From: Alistipes sp.
GTDB taxonomy: Bacteria > Bacteroidota > Bacteroidia > Bacteroidales > Rikenellaceae
Assembly: GCA_017559615.1 (NCBI GenBank)
Contig: JAFYRB010000011.1
Span: 1-13,250, forward strand
Length of the DNA stretch: 13,250 bases
Direction: 5' to 3'
In this document: positions 1 through 5,489 of the stretch, piece after piece
How the letters are laid out: the number at the start of each line of letters is the position of its first letter
Position numbering within the stretch: the first letter of the stretch is position 1
Notes under the pieces: generated by a model
Seen by the model: the letters and a program-made list of their open reading frames with translations, nothing else
Databases searched by the model: none
What the model was told of the DNA's origin: nothing
Made by a program: the position numbers and the translations under genes

Positions 1-264
1 CGTGAAAATGTTAATGGCTGTTAATGCGTCAGCCACTCGAAAGCCTGCTACGAGATTTATATATAAGATAAATAACTTATATATATAGATAAAATCGATT
101 AAAATAAGATATTTATCTACTCGTACCAAGGCGACTAATTGACCGTAGTCTGATACGGTTATAAGTCCACCGTAGTGTACGGTAATTAGGTCACCGTAGT
201 GTACGGTAATTGGCTCACGTGACGTGGGTAAGAGCCTTACGTAGTGAGCGTAAGAGCCTTGCAT
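1..264 (-). CDS. Possible hypothetical protein, 3' end beyond the left edge
   Basis: This minus-strand frame has no stop from position 306 down to the window edge (102 codons). ATG at 264 and GTG at 294 are possible starts. The peptide contains an eight- to nine-residue repeat, TVHYGDLI, TVHYGGLI and TVSDYGQLV, encoded by the 24-27 bp DNA repeat at 142-207. The one length difference between units is exactly one codon, which suits coding. A hydrophobic, tyrosine- and isoleucine-rich stretch follows, encoded around 60-117. Against a gene: the same DNA forms short hairpins, the 22 bp repeat at 228-260 breaks frame, no promoter box is visible upstream, and the hydrophobic stretch comes from AT-rich simple sequence. 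I do not recognise the family. It may be a short gene or a repeat region that happens to be open. Confidence 0.28.
   Translation of the reverse strand, partial: MQGSYAHYVRLLPTSREPITVHYGDLITVHYGGLITVSDYGQLVALVRVDKYLILIDFIYIYKLFILYINLVAGFRVADALTAINIFT
58..85. repeat. AT-rich inverted repeat
   Basis: TATATATAAG (58-67) and CTTATATATA (76-85) are perfect inverted arms of 10 bp around an 8-nt AT-only loop. A second, looser pair GATAAAT (67-73) and ATTTATC (111-117) overlaps it. There is no U-tract that would make it a classic terminator, so its role is unknown. Confidence 0.6.
142..207. repeat. Three tandem hairpin repeats, ACCGTA-n-TACGGT
   Basis: The arms ACCGTA and TACGGT are exact reverse complements and occur three times: 142-159 with a 6-nt loop, and 169-183 and 193-207 with the loop GTG. 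Units start 27 and 24 bp apart. The last two units are nearly identical over 24 bp, including the flanking TAATT. Read on the minus strand the repeat stays in frame and encodes an ITVHYG-type peptide repeat. It is therefore either a DNA or RNA structural repeat or a repeat inside a gene. Confidence 0.75.
228..260. repeat. 22-bp tandem repeat with a short hairpin
   Basis: GTAAGAGCCTT occurs at 228-238 and 250-260, a period of 22 bp. The first copy is followed by AC, so that GTAAG-AGC-CTTAC (228-240) is an inverted repeat. GGCTC at 212-216 and GAGCC at 232-236 add another pairing. It directly follows the ACCGTA/TACGGT array. Confidence 0.55.
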
Positions 265-287
265 AGTAGGTGACGTAGCAAGTCTAT

Positions 288-593
288 GTGCCACAACGTG
301 AGATAGTTACCAATAGAATATTACATATATTTATTGGACTATCTGCCGTATGTCGCAGTGGTAAAACCTATGGTTTTAATGCTTCTACTACGCTTGTCCA
401 ATGCTTGACCTACGCTTGTCCAACGCCCACGGCGGTAGGTGCATACCGAGAGTTAATGAGGGGGTACGGCACTACCCCGAGGGGTATGGACCACTTGGCT
501 ACGCAGTACTATATTGTTAAGGAAGTTAAGGAACTTAACGAGTTTAACGAGCGTAAGGAAGCTGCGCTAAATCAATATAATACCTTATTATAA
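288..593 (+). CDS. Doubtful small hypothetical protein (101 aa)
   Basis: A GTG-started frame of 101 codons ends at TAA 591-593. I do not recognise the product and see no signal peptide or membrane segment. The C-terminus carries five consecutive three-residue units (VKE, VKE, LNE, FNE, RKE) encoded by 9-bp repeats at 516-560, so the repeat keeps frame. The 22-bp tandem repeat at 388-423 does not keep frame, and the frame also runs through the palindrome at 473-486. There is no TAnnTTTG box at a sensible distance. The weak start, the absence of a recognisable fold and the repeat-dense surroundings make it more likely a fragment or a chance frame than a working gene. Confidence 0.22.
   Translation: MPQREIVTNRILHIFIGLSAVCRSGKTYGFNASTTLVQCLTYACPTPTAVGAYRELMRGYGTTPRGMDHLATQYYIVKEVKELNEFNERKEAALNQYNTLL
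388..423. repeat. 22-bp tandem repeat
   Basis: CTACGCTTGTCCAA is present exactly at 388-401 and 410-423, with the spacer TGCTTGAC between. The period of 22 bp equals that of the unrelated repeat at 228-260. Confidence 0.65.
473..486. repeat. G/C palindrome TACCCC-GA-GGGGTA
   Basis: This is a perfect 6-bp inverted repeat with a 2-nt centre. GGGGTA at 461-466 could pair with TACCCC at 473-478 instead, giving an alternative hairpin. No function is evident. Confidence 0.5.
516..560. repeat. 9-bp degenerate tandem repeat, five units
   Basis: The units are GTTAAGGAA (516-524), GTTAAGGAA (525-533), CTTAACGAG (534-542), TTTAACGAG (543-551) and CGTAAGGAA (552-560). The period of three codons gives a KE/NE-rich peptide on the plus strand. 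I infer a minisatellite-like element. Confidence 0.65.
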
Positions 594-636
594 TGCGCGG
601 AGGAGCGCACAAACACACAAAAACACGCACAAAGGG

Positions 637-674
637 GATGTGTGCAGATGTGCGCGATGTGCGCAGTTGTGCGC
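637..674. repeat. 9-10-bp GATGTGCGC tandem repeat, four units
   Basis: The units are GATGTGTGCA (637-646), GATGTGCGC (647-655), GATGTGCGCA (656-665) and GTTGTGCGC (666-674). The upstream GCGCAC at 605-610 is the reverse complement of GTGCGC and could pair with any of three units, giving alternative stems. Confidence 0.6.
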
Positions 675-904
675 CATTTTCGGGGTAAAAACACACATTG
701 TGTGCCGATATTATAAAGAATTTTAATAACGCAATGAGGAATTGTTAATAATGTTAATAACACGGGGATGAAATTACGAAGATTGTTAATAACTCATCGC
801 TGAAGAGTGGGGCGAGGCGCGGGGATGAGGGCGAGATTGCGCTGAAAAAGCGATATCAACAGCCGAAGGTTAATAAAATGTTGAAAAATACCCCCCCCTA
901 AAAA

Positions 905-935
905 TTTGCAGTATCGAAGAAAATTAGTACATTTG
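905..935 (+). promoter_or_regulatory. Bacteroidetes-type promoter of the lipoprotein unit
   Basis: TTTG at 905-908 is followed after exactly 19 bp by TACATTTG at 928-935. This matches the known -33/-7 layout of the Bacteroidetes primary sigma factor. Transcription should start near 941, leaving a leader of about 27 nt before the ATG at 968. A run of eight C ends 6 bp before the -33 box. Confidence 0.75.
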
Positions 936-967
936 TTGCTTCGGAATAACATTTTAAACCCTAAATA

Positions 968-2476
968 ATGAGACGTTTTATCACTATTGCGCTTGCCATT
1001 GTAGCGATTTTCGCGGTGGCGTGTGAGGCGCAGAAGGAGTCGGATTTCAAGGTCGTAATCACCTCGTCGACCGAAGTCCGCGTAGGAAAATTTGCTGAGG
1101 ATGTGGTGATTCACTACGACATCTTGGGCATCGAGGATGTGTGTGCAGAGGTGAAAATCAGCAACGCAGATTGGCTTCGTGTATCGAAGCACGAGTCTGA
1201 TAGTCTGGTAATTAGCGTGGCGGATAACGAGACGGGTGCCGAGCGTATGGCGGCTGTGACACTTTCGTACGAGGGTAGCGCTGCAACGGTTGTAATCAGC
1301 CAGTCGGCCGAGGCTATGCAGCCAGTGTTGGAGTCGTTGTCGGGTAGCGAGATTGAGCTTGAGCGTATGGGTACGGTGCTTAACATCGAGTACCGCTTGG
1401 AGAATGCAAATCCTGTGGATTATGTCTTTGTGAAGAGCACTGCCGATTGGATTTACGCTATCGACACCGAGCGTGAGGGTGTTGTGTCGCTCGGCATTGC
1501 GACAAACAAAACAAAGGCCTTGCGCGAGACAATCGTAACGGTGGGCTATGGCTCTGCATCGTTCGATGTTAAGCTCTCGCAGCGTGGCGATGGCGACATC
1601 AACTTCCGCGCTACGATGCTTTCGGGTGAGTACCTCGGCGATGCCTACACCCCAGGTGTGGGTAACTATTGGTTTATCCTCTCGGACCGCGGTTTTAAGG
1701 AGGATGGCACATCACGCCCAAGCGCTACGTACTATCGTATTGATGCCTATGGTCCTGTATATCAGGGTTATGAGAGTCGCACTCCTATCGCTAACGGCAC
1801 CTATACCTTCGACAAGGATGACACCTACGCGGAGTGGACCTTCACGGCCGAGTATAGTGGCTTCTGGGTGACTAACGCCAATGGCAAGCGCGACGAGGCT
1901 ATCGCAACCTTCGAGTCGGGTACTATGACTGTTGAGAGTGGCAAGATTACGCTCGACGTAGTGGTTGGTGGCGAGGCGCACCACGTTGTCTTTGTGGGCG
2001 ATACAACGCTTGTGGATAATCAGAGTAGCGTCATTATCTACTCAACCCTCGATGGTGACTACGATGCCGACCTCTCGGACCACTATATGGTCTACGAGTG
2101 TTATGGCGACTACTACGACTTTGGTTACACCAACTGGATGTTCGTTTTGGCTCCTAATAATGGCTTTGGCGACTGCTTCCAGTTCGACATCATTACGGGT
2201 TATAAGGATATCGAGAGCGGCTTTACGGGCGACTACATCTCGTCGGACTTCCTCGCTATGAACTCGTTTATCCCTGGCTGGACCGATGGCGTGAATATGC
2301 AGTGCAGTTGGTTCTTTACGGCTAATCAGTCGGAGGTGGCACCGCTTCGTGGTGGCGAGATGAGCGTTAAGGAGAACCCTGATGGCACCGTTACGGTAAA
2401 TATCAATGTTAAGGATGACCTCCGCAACACCATCACAGGTAGCTGGACAGGCGTTCCACAGGCATATCGCGATTAA
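968..2476 (+). CDS. BACON-domain lipoprotein with duplicated C-terminal domain
   Basis: The 502-residue product begins with a lipoprotein signal peptide: basic MRRF, a hydrophobic core, and the lipobox AVAC with Cys19 as the lipidation site. Two BACON-like modules follow, at about 26-113 and 118-205. Each has the ADW motif (Trp69, Trp161) and ends in an ISQ or LSQ strand. BACON modules are beta-sandwiches common in Bacteroidetes surface proteins. Residues about 212-347 and 356-494 look like two diverged copies of one domain: NYWFILSD matches NWMFVLAP, TFTAEYSGFW matches SWFFTANQS, and GTMTVESG matches GEMSVKEN. I do not recognise this domain. The role is probably envelope- or surface-located, with binding or adhesion as inference only. 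It is the first gene of a likely two-gene unit, with 27 bp to the next start. Confidence 0.85.
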   Translation: MRRFITIALAIVAIFAVACEAQKESDFKVVITSSTEVRVGKFAEDVVIHYDILGIEDVCAEVKISNADWLRVSKHESDSLVISVADNETGAERMAAVTLSYEGSAATVVISQSAEAMQPVLESLSGSEIELERMGTVLNIEYRLENANPVDYVFVKSTADWIYAIDTEREGVVSLGIATNKTKALRETIVTVGYGSASFDVKLSQRGDGDINFRATMLSGEYLGDAYTPGVGNYWFILSDRGFKEDGTSRPSATYYRIDAYGPVYQGYESRTPIANGTYTFDKDDTYAEWTFTAEYSGFWVTNANGKRDEAIATFESGTMTVESGKITLDVVVGGEAHHVVFVGDTTLVDNQSSVIIYSTLDGDYDADLSDHYMVYECYGDYYDFGYTNWMFVLAPNNGFGDCFQFDIITGYKDIESGFTGDYISSDFLAMNSFIPGWTDGVNMQCSWFFTANQSEVAPLRGGEMSVKENPDGTVTVNINVKDDLRNTITGSWTGVPQAYRD

Positions 2477-2503
2477 ACTAAAACTAAATAACATACCTAA
2501 ATT

Positions 2504-4357
2504 ATGAAAAAGATTCTTTCGATTTTTGCCCTTTTGTTTGCCGTAGCCTTCGTAGGCTGCCAGGAGAAGGGTGGTGACGAGGGTATTGCTTCGTTTACCC
2601 TTGAGAGTGAGACTATTGTAGCAGATGCCGAGGGTGGCCTTCTCGCCGTAAACTACACTATCAAGAACCCACAGTCGGGTGCCGTAGTGCTCTCGAACTG
2701 CTCTGCAAATTGGATTAGCGACCTCTCGACTGCTACCGTAGGTCAGATTAAGTTCCGCGTAGCACCTAACTACACAGGCTCGGAGCGTAAGGCCGCTATC
2801 GTTGTGCAGTACACTGCCGTAGACGAGCAGTACGTAATTCAGGTTACGCAGCCTACATCCGACAAGCCTATGTTCGAGTTCGACGTTGTTGTGAACGAGC
2901 CTACACGCCTCTCGCTCAACGTTACGCCTGCCGACCTCTCGAAGGCATATATCTGCCGTGCCTACAGTGAGGTGCATATCGACCTCAACAACCTCTACGA
3001 GGATGAGTTTTTGGCTGAGTACGACCTCGAGGCTATCGAGTACGAGGCATACTTTATGGGCCAGACTCTGTTGAACTACTTGCAGAATATCTCTCACACA
3101 GGTAAGGGCTTCGATATCGAGTTCACACAGCTCTTCCCTGATACTAACTACGTTGTCTATGCCTACCATATCGACCTTGCAACAGGTCAGATTTGTAGCG
3201 CTATCCACCGCGAGGTTATCCGCACTGCAAAGCCTGTTACGGCTACCTTCGACGTGGAGCAGAAGTTCGATGTTAGCGGTGCTGTAATCACACAGACCAT
3301 CATCCCAGCCGACAAGGAGGTATACTACTACACCTATCGTTGGAGCGTCGAGGATTTCTATAACTACTATGGCTTCAGCGCTGTTATGGAGGAGACATTG
3401 GTTGCCAAGTGGAACGAGCAGATGATGGCGTGGGTACAGTCAGGCTACCAGCCTTACCAGATTGTAGACCAGAACTGCTTCAAGGGCGACCAGACTATCG
3501 TTCACGATGACCTCAAGGCCGAGACCGACTATGTATTCTACATCTTCGCCGTAGACCACGAGACAGGCTTGTCAGCATCCGACATCACCATCGTCGAGAA
3601 GCGCACCAATAAGGCTCACGCTTCGGATATGACTATCGAGATTGTTGCTAAAAACATCTTCTATACCACTGCCGATGTATACTGGACTGCCAGCGACCCT
3701 GAGGGTAAGTTCGCACGCTCGGTGATGACCAAGGAGGAGTTTGAGTCTCACGGCGCTGATGATGAGGAGAAGCTCAAGCGCTTCGTGGAGGACTACTGGC
3801 TCTATCAGGCTTATGGCTCTACAGATATGAACCTCACAGACCTTCAGCCTAACACCACCTACGTTGCCTTTGCCTACGGTCTCGATGGCGAGGCTCCAAA
3901 CACTCGCATCTTCAAGCACGAGTTCAAGACCTTGAGCGATAACCCAGGTATGTCCGACATCAACCTCTCGTGGACCAAGCACTATAATATGGCCGAGGTT
4001 GCCGTTGCCGATGCTACACACTGGGGCGACTACGCTGCTTATGAGGACTACACCCTTGTACCACTCTCAATCTCTGGCGTAACGGCTTCTGACGAGGTTT
4101 ACATTTTGGTTACAACAATGCCTATCGACTTCTACTCGAAGGAGGCAGAGTGGTTGCGCGACGTTGCGAAGGAGAAGAATCGCGTAAACTGCTACACTAA
4201 CTATAACTACATTGCCGAGTACGAGAAGGCGTACACTGTTGTTGCTGTTGCGAAGGATGCTAATGGCAACTATGGTAAGCTCTTCCTCGAGGAGATGTAC
4301 CTCTACCGTAGCGATGACTCTGCGGCTTCGGAGTACGTCTACAGCGAGAATAAGTAG
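2504..4357 (+). CDS. BACON/fibronectin-III-like repeat lipoprotein
   Basis: This is a 617-residue lipoprotein with the lipobox FVGC (Cys19) after a typical hydrophobic signal. The acidic, charged start of the mature protein (QEKGGDE) would suit surface export in Bacteroidetes. A BACON-like module spans about 29-117 (ANW with Trp70, ending VIQVTQP). Four consecutive fibronectin-III-like modules follow at about 122-242, 245-368, 374-476 and 484-602. The first three carry versions of the L-x-P/A-x-T-x-Y signature: LFPDTNYVVYAY, LKAETDYVFYIF and LQPNTTYVAFAY. Each has an inserted acidic, probably helical loop. No catalytic motif is visible and there is no SusC/SusD pair in the window, so a carbohydrate role is not shown. 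It shares transcription with the preceding gene and is closed by the terminator at 4455-4487. Confidence 0.85.
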   Translation: MKKILSIFALLFAVAFVGCQEKGGDEGIASFTLESETIVADAEGGLLAVNYTIKNPQSGAVVLSNCSANWISDLSTATVGQIKFRVAPNYTGSERKAAIVVQYTAVDEQYVIQVTQPTSDKPMFEFDVVVNEPTRLSLNVTPADLSKAYICRAYSEVHIDLNNLYEDEFLAEYDLEAIEYEAYFMGQTLLNYLQNISHTGKGFDIEFTQLFPDTNYVVYAYHIDLATGQICSAIHREVIRTAKPVTATFDVEQKFDVSGAVITQTIIPADKEVYYYTYRWSVEDFYNYYGFSAVMEETLVAKWNEQMMAWVQSGYQPYQIVDQNCFKGDQTIVHDDLKAETDYVFYIFAVDHETGLSASDITIVEKRTNKAHASDMTIEIVAKNIFYTTADVYWTASDPEGKFARSVMTKEEFESHGADDEEKLKRFVEDYWLYQAYGSTDMNLTDLQPNTTYVAFAYGLDGEAPNTRIFKHEFKTLSDNPGMSDINLSWTKHYNMAEVAVADATHWGDYAAYEDYTLVPLSISGVTASDEVYILVTTMPIDFYSKEAEWLRDVAKEKNRVNCYTNYNYIAEYEKAYTVVAVAKDANGNYGKLFLEEMYLYRSDDSAASEYVYSENK

Positions 4358-4447
4358 TCTGCATAATGCTATTGCGGTACTCCGCGTAGCACTACTACAT
4401 AAGTCTGCGTGACACTATTTCGGTAGTCCGCGTAGCACTACCGCACG
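4356..4447. repeat. 46-bp imperfect tandem duplication after the lipoprotein stop
   Basis: Copies at 4356-4401 and 4402-4447 share AGTCTGC, CTATT-CGGTA and the run TCCGCGTAGCACTA at the same offsets. Copy 2 contains the inverted repeat CGGTAGT (4421-4427) and ACTACCG (4437-4443). It lies between the stop codon and the terminator, so it would be transcribed as 3' UTR. Confidence 0.65.
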
Positions 4448-4454
4448 ACAAACG

Positions 4455-4487
4455 CCCACACTTATCACACAGGTGTGGGTGTTTTTT
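4455..4487 (+). terminator. Rho-independent terminator of the lipoprotein unit
   Basis: CCCACAC (4455-4461) pairs with GTGTGGG (4473-4479) across an 11-nt loop. A T-tract follows at 4482-4487. Confidence 0.8.
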
Positions 4488-4595
4488 GTGCTGGTAGGGT
4501 AGTTCGCGTATAAAATTTTCACGCACCTAATTTAGTGATGTATAGCGAGTTGGGTATTGGAGGGTAAAAAGTTGCAAAAAAAAGTTGCAAAATAT

Positions 4596-4626
4596 TTTGG
4601 AAGTTAAGAAAAATGCTCTATCTTTG
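4596..4626 (+). promoter_or_regulatory. Promoter of the tRNA gene
   Basis: TTTG at 4596-4599 and TATCTTTG at 4619-4626 are separated by 19 bp, the same layout as the promoter at 905-935. The mature tRNA begins 20 bp after the -7 box. Confidence 0.75.
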
Positions 4627-4645
4627 CACTCGCTTTTAAGGCAAT

Positions 4646-4722
4646 GGCGAGATAGCTCAGCTGGTTAGAGCGCATGATTCATAATCATGAGGTCCCCAGT
4701 TCAATCCTGGGTCTCGCTACCA
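4646..4722 (+). tRNA. tRNA with CAU anticodon (Met, or possibly Ile2)
   Basis: The cloverleaf is complete. The acceptor GGCGAGA (4646-4652) pairs with TCTCGCT (4712-4718) through a terminal G-U. The D stem is GCTC/GAGC. The anticodon stem CATGA/TCATG (4673-4677, 4685-4689) holds a TTCATAA loop with CAT at 4680-4682. The T arm is CCCAG-TTCAATC-CTGGG. CCA is encoded at 4720-4722. The anticodon stem lacks the three G-C pairs of initiator tRNA. An elongator Met tRNA is the default reading. The lysidine-modified Ile tRNA that reads AUA has the same anticodon gene sequence and cannot be excluded by eye. Confidence 0.95.
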
Positions 4723-4724
4723 AG

Positions 4725-4752
4725 GCACTTCGGATTCCGAGGTGCTTTTTTT
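4725..4752 (+). terminator. Terminator of the tRNA gene
   Basis: GCACTTCGG (4725-4733) pairs with CCGAGGTGC (4737-4745) with one G-U pair and an ATT loop. Seven T follow at 4746-4752. The stem starts within 3 bp of the encoded CCA end. Confidence 0.85.
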
Positions 4753-4803
4753 GTTTCCCGAAGTTGCCTAACAATGCTACTTCTTCAGGTAAGTAACATC
4801 ACA

Positions 4804-4839
4804 ACAACAAAGGGAGTCGCCTCGAAAGCGAACTCCCTT
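4804..4839 (-). terminator. Terminator of the M16/HD operon
   Basis: Seen on the plus strand, AAGGGAGTCGC (4810-4820) and GCGAACTCCCTT (4828-4839) form a long stem with one bulged base and the loop CTCGAAA. It lies 17 bp beyond the HD gene stop. The minus-strand tail is only TTTGTTGTTG, so the U-tract is imperfect. The plus-strand side is also T-rich, so it might work in both directions. Confidence 0.6.
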
Positions 4840-4855
4840 CTTTATTTCCTCATCC

Positions 4856-5482
4856 TTATTTGCTAACCTCCTCGGCGTAAATCTCCTCGTAAAGCGCACG
4901 CAAGCGCGGTTTGTCGGCTATCAGTTGTCGCAACTCCTCCAGACGTCGGCTATTTTCCGATTCGGGGAACCACAGGCGCAGATAACCTCCATAGTCATAC
5001 TTCTCCTTTAGATGTGCCTCCATACGCTCATAGCCCTCCTCACGCCCCAAAGTGGGGTGGTTCGCAAGGGTATATTGTATCGTGCGACGAATTATCGAGC
5101 GAGGGATGATGATGCGGTCAGCCTCGGCAACGATTCTGCCGTAGATGCTGCGCGGAGGGTTCTTCGACGAGGCGCGGTGGTCCTCAACGGCATCGGCCAT
5201 TATGGCTATCTGCTCCTCGCTAAACCAACGCCTGAGCATCCTATCCTCCAGCACCACGCGCTTCGAGGCGGTATGATGCACCTCACGTCCCTCCTTAAGG
5301 CCCGTATCGTGGTAAGCCGCAATGGCGTATGCCATATCGACACTCTCCCCGTAGATACGCGCCAGACGCACGCTCTCGGCAATGACTATCTCGGCGTGGT
5401 CGCGCCTATGTGCCGCATCGTGATGGTCATAGAGGGGTAGTATCTCAGCCTCTACGTATGCCTTTAGTTCGCTGTTAATCAT
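4856..5482 (-). CDS. HD-domain metal-dependent phosphohydrolase
   Basis: The 208-residue protein has the HD-superfamily metal-binding pattern: His29 in RRDHAEIV, His58-Asp59 in AAYHDTG, further histidines at 70 and 102 (EDHR), and Asp122 in EADRI. The family hydrolyses phosphate esters of nucleotides or related compounds, and the substrate cannot be read from the sequence. There is no signal peptide or membrane segment, so it is cytoplasmic. The C-terminal 60 residues are charged and helical in character. ATG at 5482 lies 7 bp after the stop of the preceding M16 gene, so it is the last gene of a three-gene operon. A link between HD hydrolase and peptidases is not established and may be only co-transcription. 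Confidence 0.85.
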   Translation of the reverse strand: MINSELKAYVEAEILPLYDHHDAAHRRDHAEIVIAESVRLARIYGESVDMAYAIAAYHDTGLKEGREVHHTASKRVVLEDRMLRRWFSEEQIAIMADAVEDHRASSKNPPRSIYGRIVAEADRIIIPRSIIRRTIQYTLANHPTLGREEGYERMEAHLKEKYDYGGYLRLWFPESENSRRLEELRQLIADKPRLRALYEEIYAEEVSK

Positions 5483-5489
5483 ACTTTTA

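Larger units (their letters stand above)
594..960. other. Intergenic stretch upstream of the lipoprotein unit
   Basis: This stretch holds no convincing gene. It contains the GTGCGC repeats, four exact copies of GTTAATAA (744-751, 753-760, 785-792, 869-876), a run of eight C (891-898) and the promoter at 905-935. Frames open here on the minus strand are made of the repeats themselves and overlap the lipoprotein gene start, so I do not call them. Confidence 0.6.

Noticed and set aside
142..207. CRISPR array
   Set aside because: Only three units, of about 15-24 bp, with almost no spacer between them and no cas gene in the window.
572..763. 63-codon minus-strand frame rich in Cys and His
   Set aside because: It is the translation of the GTGCGC and ACACAC simple repeats, with no recognisable motif or promoter box.
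1..960. Replication origin or integrative-element end
   Set aside because: AT-rich hairpins and repeats suggested it, but I find no DnaA boxes (TTATCCACA type), no replication or integrase gene, and no attachment-site duplication.
2042..3208. Long minus-strand frame (388 codons) opposite the lipoprotein genes
   Set aside because: It spans the end of one well-supported lipoprotein and the start of the next on the opposite strand. Its composition follows from their codon use, and it has no domain, so it is a shadow.
4646..4722. tRNA as an integration site for a mobile element
   Set aside because: The tRNA is intact, is directly followed by its own terminator, and no integrase or repeated 3' tRNA fragment is present nearby.
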